A stretch of DNA of 64,000 nucleotides, taken from assembly GCF_035046485.1 (NCBI RefSeq), contig NC_085136.1, positions 156,422,452 to 156,486,451 on the forward strand, written 5' to 3'. A program made the position numbers and the translations under genes. This stretch comes from Aedes albopictus. Taxonomy: Eukaryota > Arthropoda > Insecta > Diptera > Culicidae. The notes beneath the pieces were generated by a model. That model searched no databases and was not told the origin of the DNA. It worked only from the letters and a program-made list of their open reading frames with translations. Each line of letters begins with the position of its first letter. Within the stretch, counting starts at the first letter, position 1. Below, piece after piece: positions 37,701 through 49,216 of the stretch.

Positions 37701-40430
37701 ATGGGGCAATCTTTAGAAAAGTTTGGAGAATTCTGAAGAAATCTAGGAATGTAAACCGTGTATTTAATGCAGTTCATTGCATTGTGCGTCAAGATGGAGA
37801 AATGATGGACAAAAAAGTGATTTCTTATTGTTGGATTTTTAAAAATGATGAAATACTCTTCTTGATTTTTGCTTCTACCATAGATAAGAAAGTACGCATA
37901 ATTAAAAAGTTAAAATAATTATTTTGTACTGCAAATTTTGTCAATGTCACCTCCTCCAAGATTTTACAATAAAATTTACCAAAAATATTGAATTTCCGAT
38001 CGATTTCGAATATAATTCACTGAAGGATTTTGCCGTTATTGGAACTAGCGTCGCCTAGCGTAAGAATTTTGGTAGTCCCATTCGTATAAAATAACTTCGT
38101 AAAAACACTTGTTTTTAACTAATCGGGACAATAAGATATCCAATGAACAATGATTATAGTTGGTTGAAGGTTCAAGTCTATTTTAGCATAGTATTTAGTT
38201 TCATTTGGAAACTATTATATGAAATAAGAATGTAGATATTGAATATCCTCAAGGTGATAACAAAAAACTTGAAAAATAGGATAGAGGCTTTTTCAAACTT
38301 TCTAGCAATATGTGACTAAATTATCTTGAACATTATATCAAATAACAGTACAGAAAGTTCTTGGAAGCATCTTTCTTCAAAATCAATTTTTTGTCTCCCG
38401 CTTCGCTCCCGCCAATCATCTCATTTTACCCGCAAAATCAATCTAAACTATACCACCTCAAAAGAGTGCGCGCCTGTCAAAAAATGATGGACCGTAACCA
38501 GAACCCCCCGAAAAAAGCAAACCAAACCAAAGAAAGGAATGCACATCTGCTGTAGGCCCGAACGTCCGAGCGCCGAGCAAAAAAAGGTCAGCTCTCATCA
38601 GCATCATAATCACCGTCGTCGTCGTCACCATTCGCATCACTTTTCCTGGGGCTTCCTTGGCTCTCCTTCAACTGTGCACGGAGGTATCTGGTTGTTTTCG
38701 AGGTTTACCGCAGACGAGATGTAATTCAATCTCACTCTTCGATTAACTTTTACCCACTATCCTCGCACTCTTGTGCGAGAAGCATCTCGTCGTCGTCGAC
38801 CTTCGATGTGTGTCAGAGTCAGCAGCTTCAGCGCTAAGTGATCCTCCGCAAGTTGTCCCCTGACAGCCAGACTTAGGGTGGTCGTCGGTGGCGCGCTGAA
38901 TGCGGCAAAAAGATTGACTCGGTATCACTTTTTTTGTTATTCCGCAACTCTTCTAAACATCATCGATGCCTGTCAGTAACCACCACACCGCTGGCTGGTT
39001 GCTATCTTGTAATCCTCTCCTAACCAAAGTCAGCAAAGGCCCGAGCTGGAATACGCCCAGCTCTGGGACAGAAATACGCAGTGCGGTTGGGCTTGTGTGC
39101 CCGATGTTGCTGCTGCTGCATCACTCTCTCTCGTCTGCCGGTGCTGACCCGAGCGAGGCGGGCCTGATGGGATGTTGTTTTAATTCGATCGCATGATTGA
39201 AGCCCTCTCATGGTCGGTCGGAGACAAAAACCGCAAACTTTTCGAAACAAGACTTGCCTCTTCGTGTACGATTATCGGCATGCTCACCGCAGCTCAGCCC
39301 GGCCGGGTTAGGAAAAGTTCTGGTTCCTACCAAGCCAGAGCCAGAGGTATTCGAGACGGTTTTTTTTTTTGTTCATCGGCCGACCGAGAGCGGCAAGGGC
39401 CCGTCAGAAATGCTGCAGAAGCAGCAAAGATTGAACACCTCTGGTTAGAGTCTGGAATAATTTCCAAAACCGCAGCTTCTTCGTCAGTTTCCATCGAGGG
39501 GGCCCCTGCCTGCCTGGTCGGAGTGTTGAAATCGGAGCTACGACTGGCAGTGCGAGGGCAACGAGGGACCGATGAAGCCAACTCAGATTTTCTGCAGTTG
39601 CGAGAACCGAGTTTGGGGTTTTTGCCTTCTCCAACGGTTTCCGTAGCTTTACAAAAGGATTGCGAAAGGAGCGATGCTTATGTATAGAGAAGATTTTGCT
39701 ATGACCGCAAGAACCACTACCGGTATTCTGTCTCGGGAGTCGAGCGCTCATCCGGGAAGTCGACAGACACAGGGTGGTGCATTTCTAGGAAGTTTAATTA
39801 CTGCTCATAACGGTTTAGCAGGGTTGATGGTTACATGATTCCTTGGGTGCTTAAAGTGTGGCAGCGGAGATAGTACTTATCGTCATTAGTTGTACGGGGG
39901 TTGATTACTCATCGATGCAAGGAAGCTTGCGCAGCAGCGTTCATGCAAATTATTCGTATGATGAACTTTAATGAATGGATAAGCAGAATTATCTATTCAT
40001 TGGAGTTGTTGAAGGGACACGTTCCCACACTAATGTTAACCGTTGAGTCTATACGGAAGCTAACAGACAAAGTTTGAAATAACGAACAATTGACTCAACA
40101 TGCGAGTTATGGTTTAAAACAAATAACTATGATTGATCTATCAGTCAAGTTCGATATTCGTCAGCTAGGGGGCGTTTGTATAAATGATCAAGCCATTTTG
40201 TGTTAAAGACTTGATTAGCTAGGAGGATGTCGACTCTAGCATACACATTAACCCTCGAGCGATCGTGCTGTTGTATTTTGTACAACACGATGAAAAAATC
40301 TAGCTTCTTGTTTTCAACATAAGCGTGCTTCTGACGCAGGTAGTCAATCACGCGAGTTACGGAAAGTTAAGGCAAATTACGTTGAATTGCTTGGGTAACA
40401 CACGAAGTACAAAGACGCGCACTAACAAAC
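37701..40430. other. AT-rich then GC-richer unique sequence, no gene assigned
   Basis: 37700-38340 is AT-rich. 38350-39780 is GC-richer with many overlapping frames on both strands (longest 39193-39687, 164 codons), none with recognisable domains. CGTCGT and CAGCAG runs are frequent, a style common in mosquito intronic and regulatory DNA. Nothing further seen to 40430. Confidence 0.4.
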
Positions 40431-40658
40431 CTAACAGCTTTGCAGGGTTATTATCAAGCATTCTCACTACATCGCTTTGATCAGTCTAGTGTATTTTCTG
40501 GAAAACCGTTCTTGTCTATGATTTTACATAGCTCTGTGCGGTCGATACTATCGTACGCCGCTTTGAAGTCGATGAACAGGTTGGTCCGTTGTCGAGGGCC
40601 TGTCGACGAAACCGGCTTAATGATTTCCCACGAATTCCTCCACTTCAGGTGAATGACT
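40431..40658 (-). pseudogene. RTE-like retrotransposon, RT palm fragment
   Basis: Minus-strand translation gives LFIDFKAAYDSIDRTELCKI and then NGFPENTL, the motif-A region of the RTE-like RT often annotated in insects as craniofacial development protein 2-like. It is the downstream piece of one broken element: the frame continues across a MITE into 40957-41421. Stops and indels are present. Confidence 0.65.
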
Positions 40659-40659
40659 A

Positions 40660-40954
40660 CACAGAAAAAAATATGTAATTAAAATTCAGCGAGAAATCAT
40701 GGACATAAAGGGAATGCTAGAGTTAGTGCACTTTTACATGAGATATAATGTAAAATTACAGTACCATCGTGTAAATTTCCGCCAACCATCGCGTAAACCA
40801 TCAGGGACTCCAACCGGTTACGTGACTATTAGCGGAAATTTACACGAACGTAACGTAATTTTACATGATATCTCATGTAAATATGCACTAACTCTAGCAT
40901 TCCCTTTTTGTGCATGATTTTTCGCTGAATTTTACATGAATATTTTTTTCTGTG
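40660..40954. mobile_element. 295-bp palindromic MITE inserted in the RTE copy
   Basis: CACAGAAAAAAATA and its inverse TATTTTTTTCTGTG at the ends, TA on both sides (40658-40659 and 40955-40956), and long paired arms (for example TTTACATGAGATATAATGTA, and CTAGAGTTAGTGCA with its inverse near 40885). Confidence 0.85.
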
Positions 40955-40956
40955 TA

Positions 40957-41421
40957 CGAAAGATGATCAGCGATAGCACTTCGTAGGGACATTCAGAACT
41001 GTGATCGCTCTGAAGTTCTCAAACTCCAAGTTGTCACCTTTCTTGTGGCCGCTACCTTCCACTTCTCCGATAACTGTTCGGTCTCCCCGATCCGGACTAT
41101 TAATCGGTGCAGGCAGATGACCAACCTACCCGGGCCCATCTTGATGAGTGCAGCTTCGATATCATCTTTACCAGCTTACTTACTGTTCTTGAGCTGCTGG
41201 ATAGCATTCTTAACTTCCCTCAACGTGAGAGTGGACTAATTGTTGTTCCCTGCTGCACTGACTCAGTCATCTATCCTGCACCATCGGTCCTCCATGTCTG
41301 CGCTCCCCGTACCATTCAGGTGTTCGTCGTAGTGCTGCTTCCACCTGTTGATTACCCCACGTCCATCGATTAAGATGCTGCTGCCCTTATCCGACTCACG
41401 GCACGAAACATTTGCGAAATG
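40957..41421 (-). pseudogene. RTE-like retrotransposon, RT upstream fragment
   Basis: Reads LVICLHRLIVRIGETEQLSE and KWKVAA in one frame, then GDNLEFENFRAITVLNVPT in another. This is the finger region that precedes motif A in the same family. Frameshifted and with stops. Confidence 0.65.
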
Positions 41422-41430
41422 CGATGAGCT

Positions 41431-41863
41431 TTTTTTTATTCTTAATCACTTAACCTAGTTTACTGCTCTATTGTCCACTAGAGCACTACGTGAGCGATTT
41501 CAATTGACAGCTGTACCTACAGAATTGTACAGAGCCTAGATGTATTCTATTATACTTTATCTAACTGGTTGCCTTTCTGTTGCTTTCACTTTTCTACTCT
41601 ACATAGTAGAATGATGAGCACAAGGATGATTGGTGGCCGTTGTTCCTTTCCAGTCCGATTGGGGGGTCAATTATGAGTAGCAATTCCCCGATGTCCAGGT
41701 ATCCGGGTCCGTTTGAGCCATGGGGCTCAGAAGAGGGTCAGTGTCAGCCGCTCTCGGTGAAGAGCAGCTGACGAAAAATTGCAAATGCCGGGGCTGGGAA
41801 TCAAACCCATGACCATTCGCATATGAAGCGGACGTTTGACCAACTACGCCACGGGCCCCGGCC
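41431..41863 (-). mobile_element. tRNA-derived SINE, about 430 bp
   Basis: On the minus strand the head reads GCCCGTGGCGTAGTTGGTC (A box) and later GGGTTTGATTCCC (B box), with a GCCGGGG/CCCCGGC acceptor-like pairing. A long non-tRNA body follows and ends in an A-rich tail (AATAAAAAAAA). CGATGAGCTTTT (41422 on) and CGGTGAGCTTTT (41865 on) flank it as an imperfect target duplication. It splits the RTE copy. Confidence 0.75.
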
Positions 41864-42045
41864 TCGGTGAGCTTTTGTGTAGAACTTATGCGTTTCTTGT
41901 GCACGGCAGAGCAGCTCTATATGTTCGCACTTCGCATCTTCCAGACGGTACTTTTTCTCTAGTTGCGAGTTCTTTTATATCGTTCCACGTTCTGCCGAGT
42001 TCCGTGCTGCAGTATGACCGCCCTCACTGCGTTCTTTTCCACACT
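41864..42045 (-). pseudogene. RTE-like retrotransposon, linker fragment
   Basis: The translation contains KRTQ, then STELGRTWNDIKELATREK. It resembles the endonuclease-RT linker of the same family (AVILQHGTRQNVERYKELRT type). It lies between the SINE and the jockey fragment. Confidence 0.5.
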
Positions 42046-43231
42046 TATTTTACATTTTACATTTTACATTTATTTTGGAACAATCATCGAACTTCGAGGT
42101 CTACATGATTACTTAACCTAACCTAACTCTAATACAGTTAATGCAAGCGAGAACGAAGTAGCCTATTCTTGAACACATTCACAGACAAGTTAAAATCAAA
42201 CAGATGATACACTTGATTAAAGACACTACACATGGAACGAATTGGCTCATTTCGTCCGTAAAGAGTACGGCGGAAAGGTAGGTGCAAAAAATCCCGACCC
42301 CGTAGCGGTCTTTCAACAGCATACATTCCAGTCATTGCTAAAATCTTTGGAGCATCAACTTCACATAACAAGACCTTTGCGACGAAGATAGCCTTTTGGT
42401 CATGTCGCCTTTTGAACAACGGTTCCTTCCCTAAAAGCTGACAGCGATCAGCATAAGGAGGAAGTTCGTAACTATTTGTCCAAGGAAGAAATCTCAAAGC
42501 ATATCTGACAAATTTGGATTGGACAGCTTCTATCCTTGTAATCCAGTTGTTAGCATGTGGGCTCCACACAACTGAGTTTGTATCCAGTATGGAGCGGACA
42601 AGTGCATAATAAAGTGCTCTCAAACAGTACGGGTCGCGAAATTGGTTAGCAACACGCATGATAAACCCTAGCTTCTTATTAGCCTTTGCAATAATGTGGA
42701 GATAATGATTCTGGAAAGTCAACTTTTTGTCAAGAATTACGCCTAAGTCCCTAATTTCTGTTACTCTCGTCAATTGCTGATTATGTATGCTATACGGAAA
42801 TTCAATGTCAGTTTTCTTACGGCTAAAACTTATCACTGAACATTTAGAAATACTAACAATTAGAAGGTTACGAACACACCATGAAGCAAACGAGTCAAGT
42901 AAATATTGTAGCTGGTGACAGTCTTCTACAGAACGTATTCGAAGGTACAGTTTCAAATCATCAGCCTATACTAGTTTACAGCCTCGAGGGAGTAAACAAC
43001 ACACGTCGTTGAAGAATATTGCAAATAAGAGGGGGCCTAAATTGCTGCCTTGGGGAACTCCTGAATTGTTGCAAAAAGTATGTGATTCTGTGCCACCTAT
43101 TTTAACAGATAACTTGCGGTTGCATAGATACGATTCTAGCCAAATAACAAGATCTTGCGATACTCCAAGACGATCCAGTTTGGCTAAAAGTATCCGGTGA
43201 GTTATTGATGAACTAATAGTTTCTTCGGCTC
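42046..43231 (-). pseudogene. Jockey-clade reverse transcriptase, 3' part, with stop at the catalytic motif
   Basis: One frame runs from about 43230 to the stop near 42138: an RT middle region (LLAKLDRLGVSQDLVIWLES), then GVPQGSNLGPLLFAIFFNDV, then the catalytic motif, then about 272 codons of RT C-terminus (DLGVILDKKLTF, LVRSILDTNSVVWSP). The Tyr of the YADD box is a TAG stop (42966-42968), so this copy is dead although the rest is open. The 3' end carries repeats of about 7 bp (TGTAAAA, 42042-42075), a typical non-LTR tail. 5'-truncated and inserted in the RTE copy, same strand. Confidence 0.8.
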
Positions 43232-43720
43232 CGTTTCACATACCCAACATTGATGATGGTTGCTTTCATCATACTCCAGTAGTCCTCGAGAAGAGCTCCG
43301 TCCGGCAACGCTGCCTCGAGATTCTGCGCGTATGCGGTAGCGACCTCGGGTTGCTTTAGTCACTCCAGACAAAACCGAGAAGGCCGACGGTACCGTACGT
43401 TGTTAATCAGTTTTGGCGCATTTTTACCATTACAAGATAGTTGACGACCATAATGTCGGCCGGAGAAGTACCATCCGTCAGACAGGACGTTGTCTATTTG
43501 GGATTCCGTCCGTGGATACTGAACATTCCAACTGTCGCGTCGGTCTAAATTCCGTCTCCTGGCCAACCAAAGCTCGCCGTAAGAAAGGCCTTCAGAGACC
43601 TCGAAGCTAGTTAAACAGCTCAGAACTTCAACAAGATGCCAAAGGCATCTCGTGTTGAAATTTGACAGATTTTCCCCAATTTCTCGATGGTGTAAAAGCA
43701 GTTTATTCAAATTCGACCCA
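43232..43720 (-). pseudogene. RTE-like retrotransposon, endonuclease C-terminal fragment
   Basis: Contains TESQIDNVLSDGWYFSGRHY, then NNVRYRRPSRFCLE, then LKQPEVATAYAQNLEAALPD. These match the end of the apurinic-type endonuclease and the following linker of the family (QIDHVLIDGRHFSD type). With three downstream pieces it makes one element of about 3.3 kb carrying three later insertions. Confidence 0.7.
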
Positions 43721-46114
43721 CTCGGTCCAACGAGGAAGGAAAGAACAAACTACTCCAAACACCCAGACCATTATTCATGCAATCATGAATGCTAAACATT
43801 GCGGCACCACCTCTCTAATGGAAAGGGACGAACGAGAGACCTAATGAAATTTATCACAATTAACAGGCACCCGCCGCCGCAATCAGTCGACACCTGGTCG
43901 TAGTTTGTCAGCAGCAGTGTAATCTGTCAGAAGGCTCGATGCTTTGTAAAAATCATTGTCGCTTGTCAGTGGACCACATAGAAAATCATATTTCACCTCG
44001 CAGCCAGCCATGTCCTCCAACCACCAACCACACCGAGATCTCTTTATCGTCGTCGTCGTGACCGAAACTTTCGTGACATTTTTGACATTCTTTTCGGCTC
44101 CGATGCGACACTGTGGCCGCACCACACTGGTCGTCCGCGTGCGGTTCATACTTTTCGGCTGTCCCTAACCTTGTCGGTAGCAGAAACAGCAGAGCAAAGG
44201 TGGACCTTTCAGGTAGTTGCCTCCGGAACGTAGTTGGAAGCGTCACCCCCGAGTCAGCCCAACGCAGCCAGCGCCGCACGGCAGCACCATACTTGGGGTA
44301 GGCGGGCGGCTTGTAGGTATTATTACTACTGGAAACCATTGGAAAGGTGGCGCTTGATGGCAATTGTCCACTCTCGCGAGGGACTGACGCACGACGTAAA
44401 AAAGCAATTTGCTGTTTGTGCTGCGCTGCGCTGGTACCTCTGTATGTACCTCTCTTCTGTGTGTACCGGCGATGTCGGTGACGGCGACGGCGATGAAGAC
44501 TGGGTCCTCGTTGGCTAGCTCTGCTGGCTGTATACCTACTCGTATAACCAAACGTTGTCGGTTGTTGGTTTAAAGTGGAAATGGCAAAAAACACATTTTT
44601 CCATGCGCCCACGTCAGGTGGACGCACAAAGCCGAAGCCGTACTGAGGCGTACGTACTTTGACTGAGTTCGCACTTTGGCTTTACAATAATACCGTAGGG
44701 TGGTGGTTCTCAATCACTTCGGTGGGTGTTCCTTTGATAAAAGTTTAATAAATAAAGTTGTTACACGAGGACGTTGATTCATAGTCGTTAATGGTGCTAG
44801 TGGTCGAAGTTTTAGATAAAAAAAAAATGCGGATGAGTATGTATATAGGCGTAATTACAGCAGAAGTACGTACAGTTATTTGGAGAAATCCAAGAAAGGG
44901 ACTACGAATGAGCCCTAGTTAGAAGAAAAAGAAAAGGATTAATCATCCAACTTCTGGGGAAATTATGTTGACTTTTTTGTTCAAAATAAAGATTGTTTTG
45001 ATCTTTCAGAAATGTGACTGAGGTTATGTACCTACAGTTATGAGTTGGCCTCGTAGTCTTAAGGAGAATGTAAAACGCCACCCGACGGACGTTTCGGTCC
45101 GATTGGGACCTTTTTCAAAGGTTCAAACTTAATGGTGGTTAATGGTGTTGCTTTACTTAAGAAAAGTCACGCGTACGTTTTGGTATCGTTTTAGTCTGAT
45201 CAAATGTGGCCATAAAACCATTAAGATTGAACCCTTGAAATGGGACCGAAACGTCGGGAATAATCAAACTACAAGGCTTTACCACCGACAAAAAGACGTA
45301 ACACTTGCGAATTTTCCATCGACCACGCTTTTAACGATCATTTTAAAACTTCTTTGTTGTGGCTTTCACAACCAGAGGCGCGCGCATCGTTTTTCTTCGC
45401 ATTTGACGTTTCACACTAGCGCCTTCTGTTGACGATATTGCACAACGCAGTGTTTCGTGAAATATTTCCACCAGGTGATGATAGTGTGAAGTGGGCGATG
45501 GATTTTCACGAAAATTGTTCTAGGTGTTACGTCTATTTGTATGTGGCTTTACCATAACAAGAGATGATTTTGGTCAGAGCTCTTGGAACAATTGTCCATA
45601 AAACATTGAAGTTTTGTCGATAGATGCCACTCCATTATAGCTAGATTCGCTACAATCGCACATATAATCAATCAAAGAACAACTTGTTACTAACTGACAT
45701 CGTCAGTATGTGAGTGTCAGTGGCCTTTTATTGGCGATGGCTGGGCAGTGTGCACATTTGATTATACATGAGTGGCATATATAGAGAAGCGAGAGAGAAG
45801 TAGATGAAAAATAGGAAGTAGGAGAAACGGAACAGCCAAGGAATTGAACTGCCTACATACGAATCAGAACGAACACAGATAAGCCCGACTCGCAGTGTTG
45901 AAACCATATTGATGGGAATCTATTCTCGACCAACACAGAATGTCAGCAATCGTTCAGCGCGGAACTGATTGATTCAGTCGTCTTACCGATCTTTTCTCTG
46001 CACTAGGCGAAAAAGTAATCTCATGAATATGCGGAATAAAAGAAGTTTTTATTATGTGTACAAATTAGTGAAAAAACGCGGTATTGAGTGAGTGATTCCC
46101 ATGCTTGCCTTCTG
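43721..46114. other. GC-richer then AT-rich unique sequence, no gene assigned
   Basis: A 213-codon minus frame (43986-44627) overlaps frames on the other strand and is rich in Arg, Ser and Pro. I take it as chance in GC-rich DNA. Near 45070-45260, ACGTTTCGGTCC and GGGACCGAAACGT form an inverted pair, a possible MITE. Nothing else supported. Confidence 0.4.
45065..45290. repeat. Inverted-repeat element with GACGTTTCGGTCC arms
   Basis: GACGTTTCGGTCCGATTGGG with CCTTTTTCAAAGGTTCAA, and in inverse TTGAACCCTTGAAATGGGAC then CGAAACGTC. Boundaries are uncertain. Confidence 0.45.
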
Positions 46115-46116
46115 TA

Positions 46117-46511
46117 CACTCAGCCAAATAACCTTAAGATTTCCATAAGGCCCAACTTATGAAACGGCCTTTAAATAATTCATAATGATTCGGATGAATC
46201 TCATAAGGTCACTCTATGAAGTAAAATCGTCTCACAGCTTGGTTTTTATTCATGTTTAGCAACATGGTATTCTCAAGCGTCGGTAGCCGTGTGGATAAAA
46301 CACGGGCTCTGTGATCCCGACGATCATGGATCGAATCCAGTCTGCATCATGTTAAGATGTTTTTGTTCTTTTCATAAGTCTATCTGATGAAATTTTTCAC
46401 AGCAAGCACGATCAATTTTCATAAGGTATTCTTTAGTCATCCATAAGAAATATTTATAGCAAATTTTCATAAGGTATCTCGATGAATTTCGCTAGTTTTT
46501 TTCGCTGAGTG
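46117..46511. mobile_element. 395-bp TIR element with internal tRNA-like module (A)
   Basis: The ends CACTCAGC and GCTGAGTG are flanked by TA (46115-46116 and 46512-46513). Both arms carry several CTTATGAAAA/TTTTCATAAG units. The core at about 46277-46350 is tRNA-like. Confidence 0.7.
46277..46350 (+). other. tRNA-like sequence inside element A (not a functional tRNA gene)
   Basis: TAGCCGTGTGG fits the polymerase III A box (TRGYNNARNNG) except at one position, and GGATCGAATCC fits the B box. CGGG/CCCG pairing sits at the anticodon-stem position. The acceptor arms do not pair, so a working tRNA is unlikely. Confidence 0.5.
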
Positions 46512-46514
46512 TAG

Positions 46515-47150
46515 AAGTTTAAAATAAATGGATAACTAGGTACTGGAAATTGTACGTGTTAATGATGAAATCTGCATGTTTCAACCCTTCTTGTGTATTA
46601 GGGTCATTTTTGACTCAAACCATGCTCTACGTCAGTGAGCTGTTGCCAACGTAATGCATAAGAAAGGTTAAACCCATTTCCTACCACCTTCATATTTATA
46701 AAATGATATTTTCGGTGAATACCTAAAGAATTACACAATTTTTAGGCATCCTTCACAAAATTAAAATTTTATATTGGGTGGCAGTTCACTTCAGACTTGA
46801 CTCGCCAGGTAGGACAATTGGTGCTACAAAGACGACATCTTATCACATTAATAGACAAAGTTCAAGCATTCTTAAAGGTATGAAGTGAAAAATTTGTGCA
46901 TTTTGTGCCATTGTGCAATTTATGTAACATTATTCCAACGAAAATATACAATTTTTAAGTTTGCAGCGAAAATATTCATCTGGCAACGTTAAAGTTTGCT
47001 GATGTTTTTGTCAAACTTTTCGAGGTCATGTTGACAAGTGTTTTCCAAGGATTCAAGGCTAGATAGTTCTAGTCTCCTCCAAAGATTTTCTTTTCTTCTT
47101 ATTTATTCAATCATGCAATTCTTCCGGGATTTTATAAAAAATGACTATTA
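46515..47150. other. AT-rich unique sequence, no feature
   Basis: No gene, RNA or element end seen. Confidence 0.35.
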
Positions 47151-47154
47151 TAGC

Positions 47155-47505
47155 ATGATTCCGTTCCGGGTCATTGGGCCGATTTCCGTTTAGCCGAACG
47201 CCATTTGACCTAAAGGGTCATTTGGCCGAACACCGTTTGGCCTATACAAGAATTATAAATTTAAGTGATCGTGGCACTGTTTCACACATTAGTATAAATC
47301 TTATGAACAGCTTATGATTTGAAAAGGGACAAATCTCTGATAAAGAATTGGCCGCTATAACGCCAAATAATCCCCTGTATGATAAAACAAGACAGAATGC
47401 CTACAAAAATGTCAAATAGATTCTTAAAACTCTTTTGTGCATCATTCGGCCAAATGGCTTCGGTCAAATGACAATCGGCCAAATGGCCGGACACCGCATG
47501 ATTCC
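47155..47505. mobile_element. Inverted-repeat element with subterminal CATTTGGCCGAA units
   Basis: The left side has several GGCCGAACGCCATTTGACC-type units (47165-47245). The right side has the complement (GGCCAAATGGC, GTCAAATGACAATCGGCC; 47450-47500). The centre is AT-rich. Resembles MITEs with short subterminal repeats. Confidence 0.5.
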
Positions 47506-47509
47506 TTGA

Positions 47510-48640
47510 GATATTTTTATTCTTTTTGGAATTTCTCCCCTGGGACTCCATTAGGGATTCCTCCGGGGGGTTTTGTTTTTGATATTTGTCCAGAATCTCC
47601 CCCCAATTTGCATTCAAGGGTTTTGTAAGGATCCCCATGAGATTTTTTCCGGAACTGCCAAACATGGTTTCCTGGCTTTTAACTGCAGTTTAATCAACTT
47701 TTCATCTCTGGATTACCTTAGAAGATTTTCTCAAAGCATTTCTCTTTGGATTCATCCAGAGGTCCCTCCACAGACCATCGGAACTCTTCCATGGAGCAAA
47801 TCCAGAGAATTCTTTAGGACATATCTAGAAATTATTTCATGGGTTTTCTCCGGAATTTCTGCGGAGATTTCACGCAGGTTTCACTTTCAAGATTCTTTCA
47901 GAGGTCTCAGCCGGAGTTTCTCCCAAGTTTACTATGGGAGTTGCTCATGTTACTCCACCACGAGTTTCTTTTGAAATTCCTTGCGTACCACCAGGATTTC
48001 TTCAAGAATTTTCCATAAGTTATACTTGGAATTTCTTGGAAGATTCATTAAGAGAACAGTTTCGAATATTCTCCACATATTTTTCTTGCAATATCTTTAG
48101 GGATTCTTCCAGGATTTCAATCAGAGAGTTCACAAAGAGTTTTTTTTGCAGTAACTCTTACAGGAATTTAACGGAGGATTATGCCTCGCAGAAATCCTTC
48201 GAGGATTTTTTTTTCAGAAATTGCACCAGGAATTCATCGAAAAGTTCATTTAGGAATCACTTTTGAGTTTTCTCAAGAGATTCCCCCAGTAATGTCTACC
48301 AGGATACTTTCCAGGATTCCTCCAGGATTTTTACAGGAATTCTTACAGCAACGTCTTGAAGAATCCTGCCTCCTAGGATATCTTCGCATTTTTTTTTTGA
48401 AAATTCTATAAGCAATTAATTCAGAGTTTCCTCCAGAGATTCCACCTGCATATCCTGGAATCTTCTCAGGGGTGTTTACAAAGATTTTATCTAGAATCCT
48501 ACTAGTAGTTCATTTTGATATTCCTCAGTCAAATTTTTCCGGGATACGTCCTGGAATTTCTCTGCGCATTCAACCGGAGATGCCTTCTGATTATTTCCCC
48601 TGATTCCACAAAAGATTCTGCCATACATTCCTTCAAAGTT
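47510..48640. repeat. Degenerate TTCCAGGATTTCTTC minisatellite
   Basis: Loose units such as GATTCTTCCAGGATTTC and GAATTCTTACAG. Same general family as 33060-35522, further decayed. The several frames over it are artefacts. Confidence 0.6.
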
Positions 48641-48766
48641 TTTACTCCACAGATGCAAAAGGGAAACAGAGAAGAGTATACTTGTTAGGGAAAAAAGAAT
48701 GAGCATGAGCATTGGTGACCGTAGACTTCGTAGTTGCTACTCCGTGATTGACTAGAGCTGACTAGT

Positions 48767-49040
48767 GGGCTTCGTGGTCGAGCGGTTAGCGGCGTCAGTC
48801 GTTTAGGTGTCTCGCAAGCCTCGGAGTGTGGGTTCGATTCCCGCTCCAGTCGGGGAAAACTTTTCGTCAAATGGAATATTCTCCACTGGGCCACTGGGTG
48901 TTATTATGTGTTGTCCGTTGTCGAATGTTTGTACTGTTCAGTCTGTAAAGGCCGTTGTTGTAAGCAATAGAACCACCGCAGAGGAGGAGCACTGCCTCTC
49001 TGTGGTGCGCCAATTAAACGTGAAGTAGTAAGCAGAAAGT
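48767..49040 (+). mobile_element. tRNA-derived SINE (Ser/Leu-like head)
   Basis: The head has A box TGGTCGAGCGG and B box GGTTCGATTCC, separated by a long variable region as in class II tRNAs. A body of about 190 bp without tRNA resemblance follows. The 3' border and target duplication are not clear. Distinct from the SINE at 63346. Confidence 0.7.
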
Positions 49041-49216
49041 AGTTCGTCTTCCTCTTGTCTCCGGGGAGAAAAAATCACACAACGTAGGAGCCTAATTCAC
49101 CGCTGGACGAAACATTGGTCGAAGACGGTGTAATTGTCTTTAAAAAATAGCTAGCGGAATTTCACAGAGATCCAATAGATGGGGCTTGAGATTAGCACAC
49201 CTTCTTCAATGTACAC

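Noticed and set aside
39193..39687. 164-codon plus-strand frame
   Set aside because: Several competing frames on both strands over the same bases and no recognisable motif. Probably chance in GC-richer sequence.
43986..44627. 213-codon minus-strand frame, one of the longest in the window
   Set aside because: Overlaps frames on the other strand in GC-rich DNA, composition is biased to Arg, Ser and Pro, no domain recognised and no splice or promoter support.
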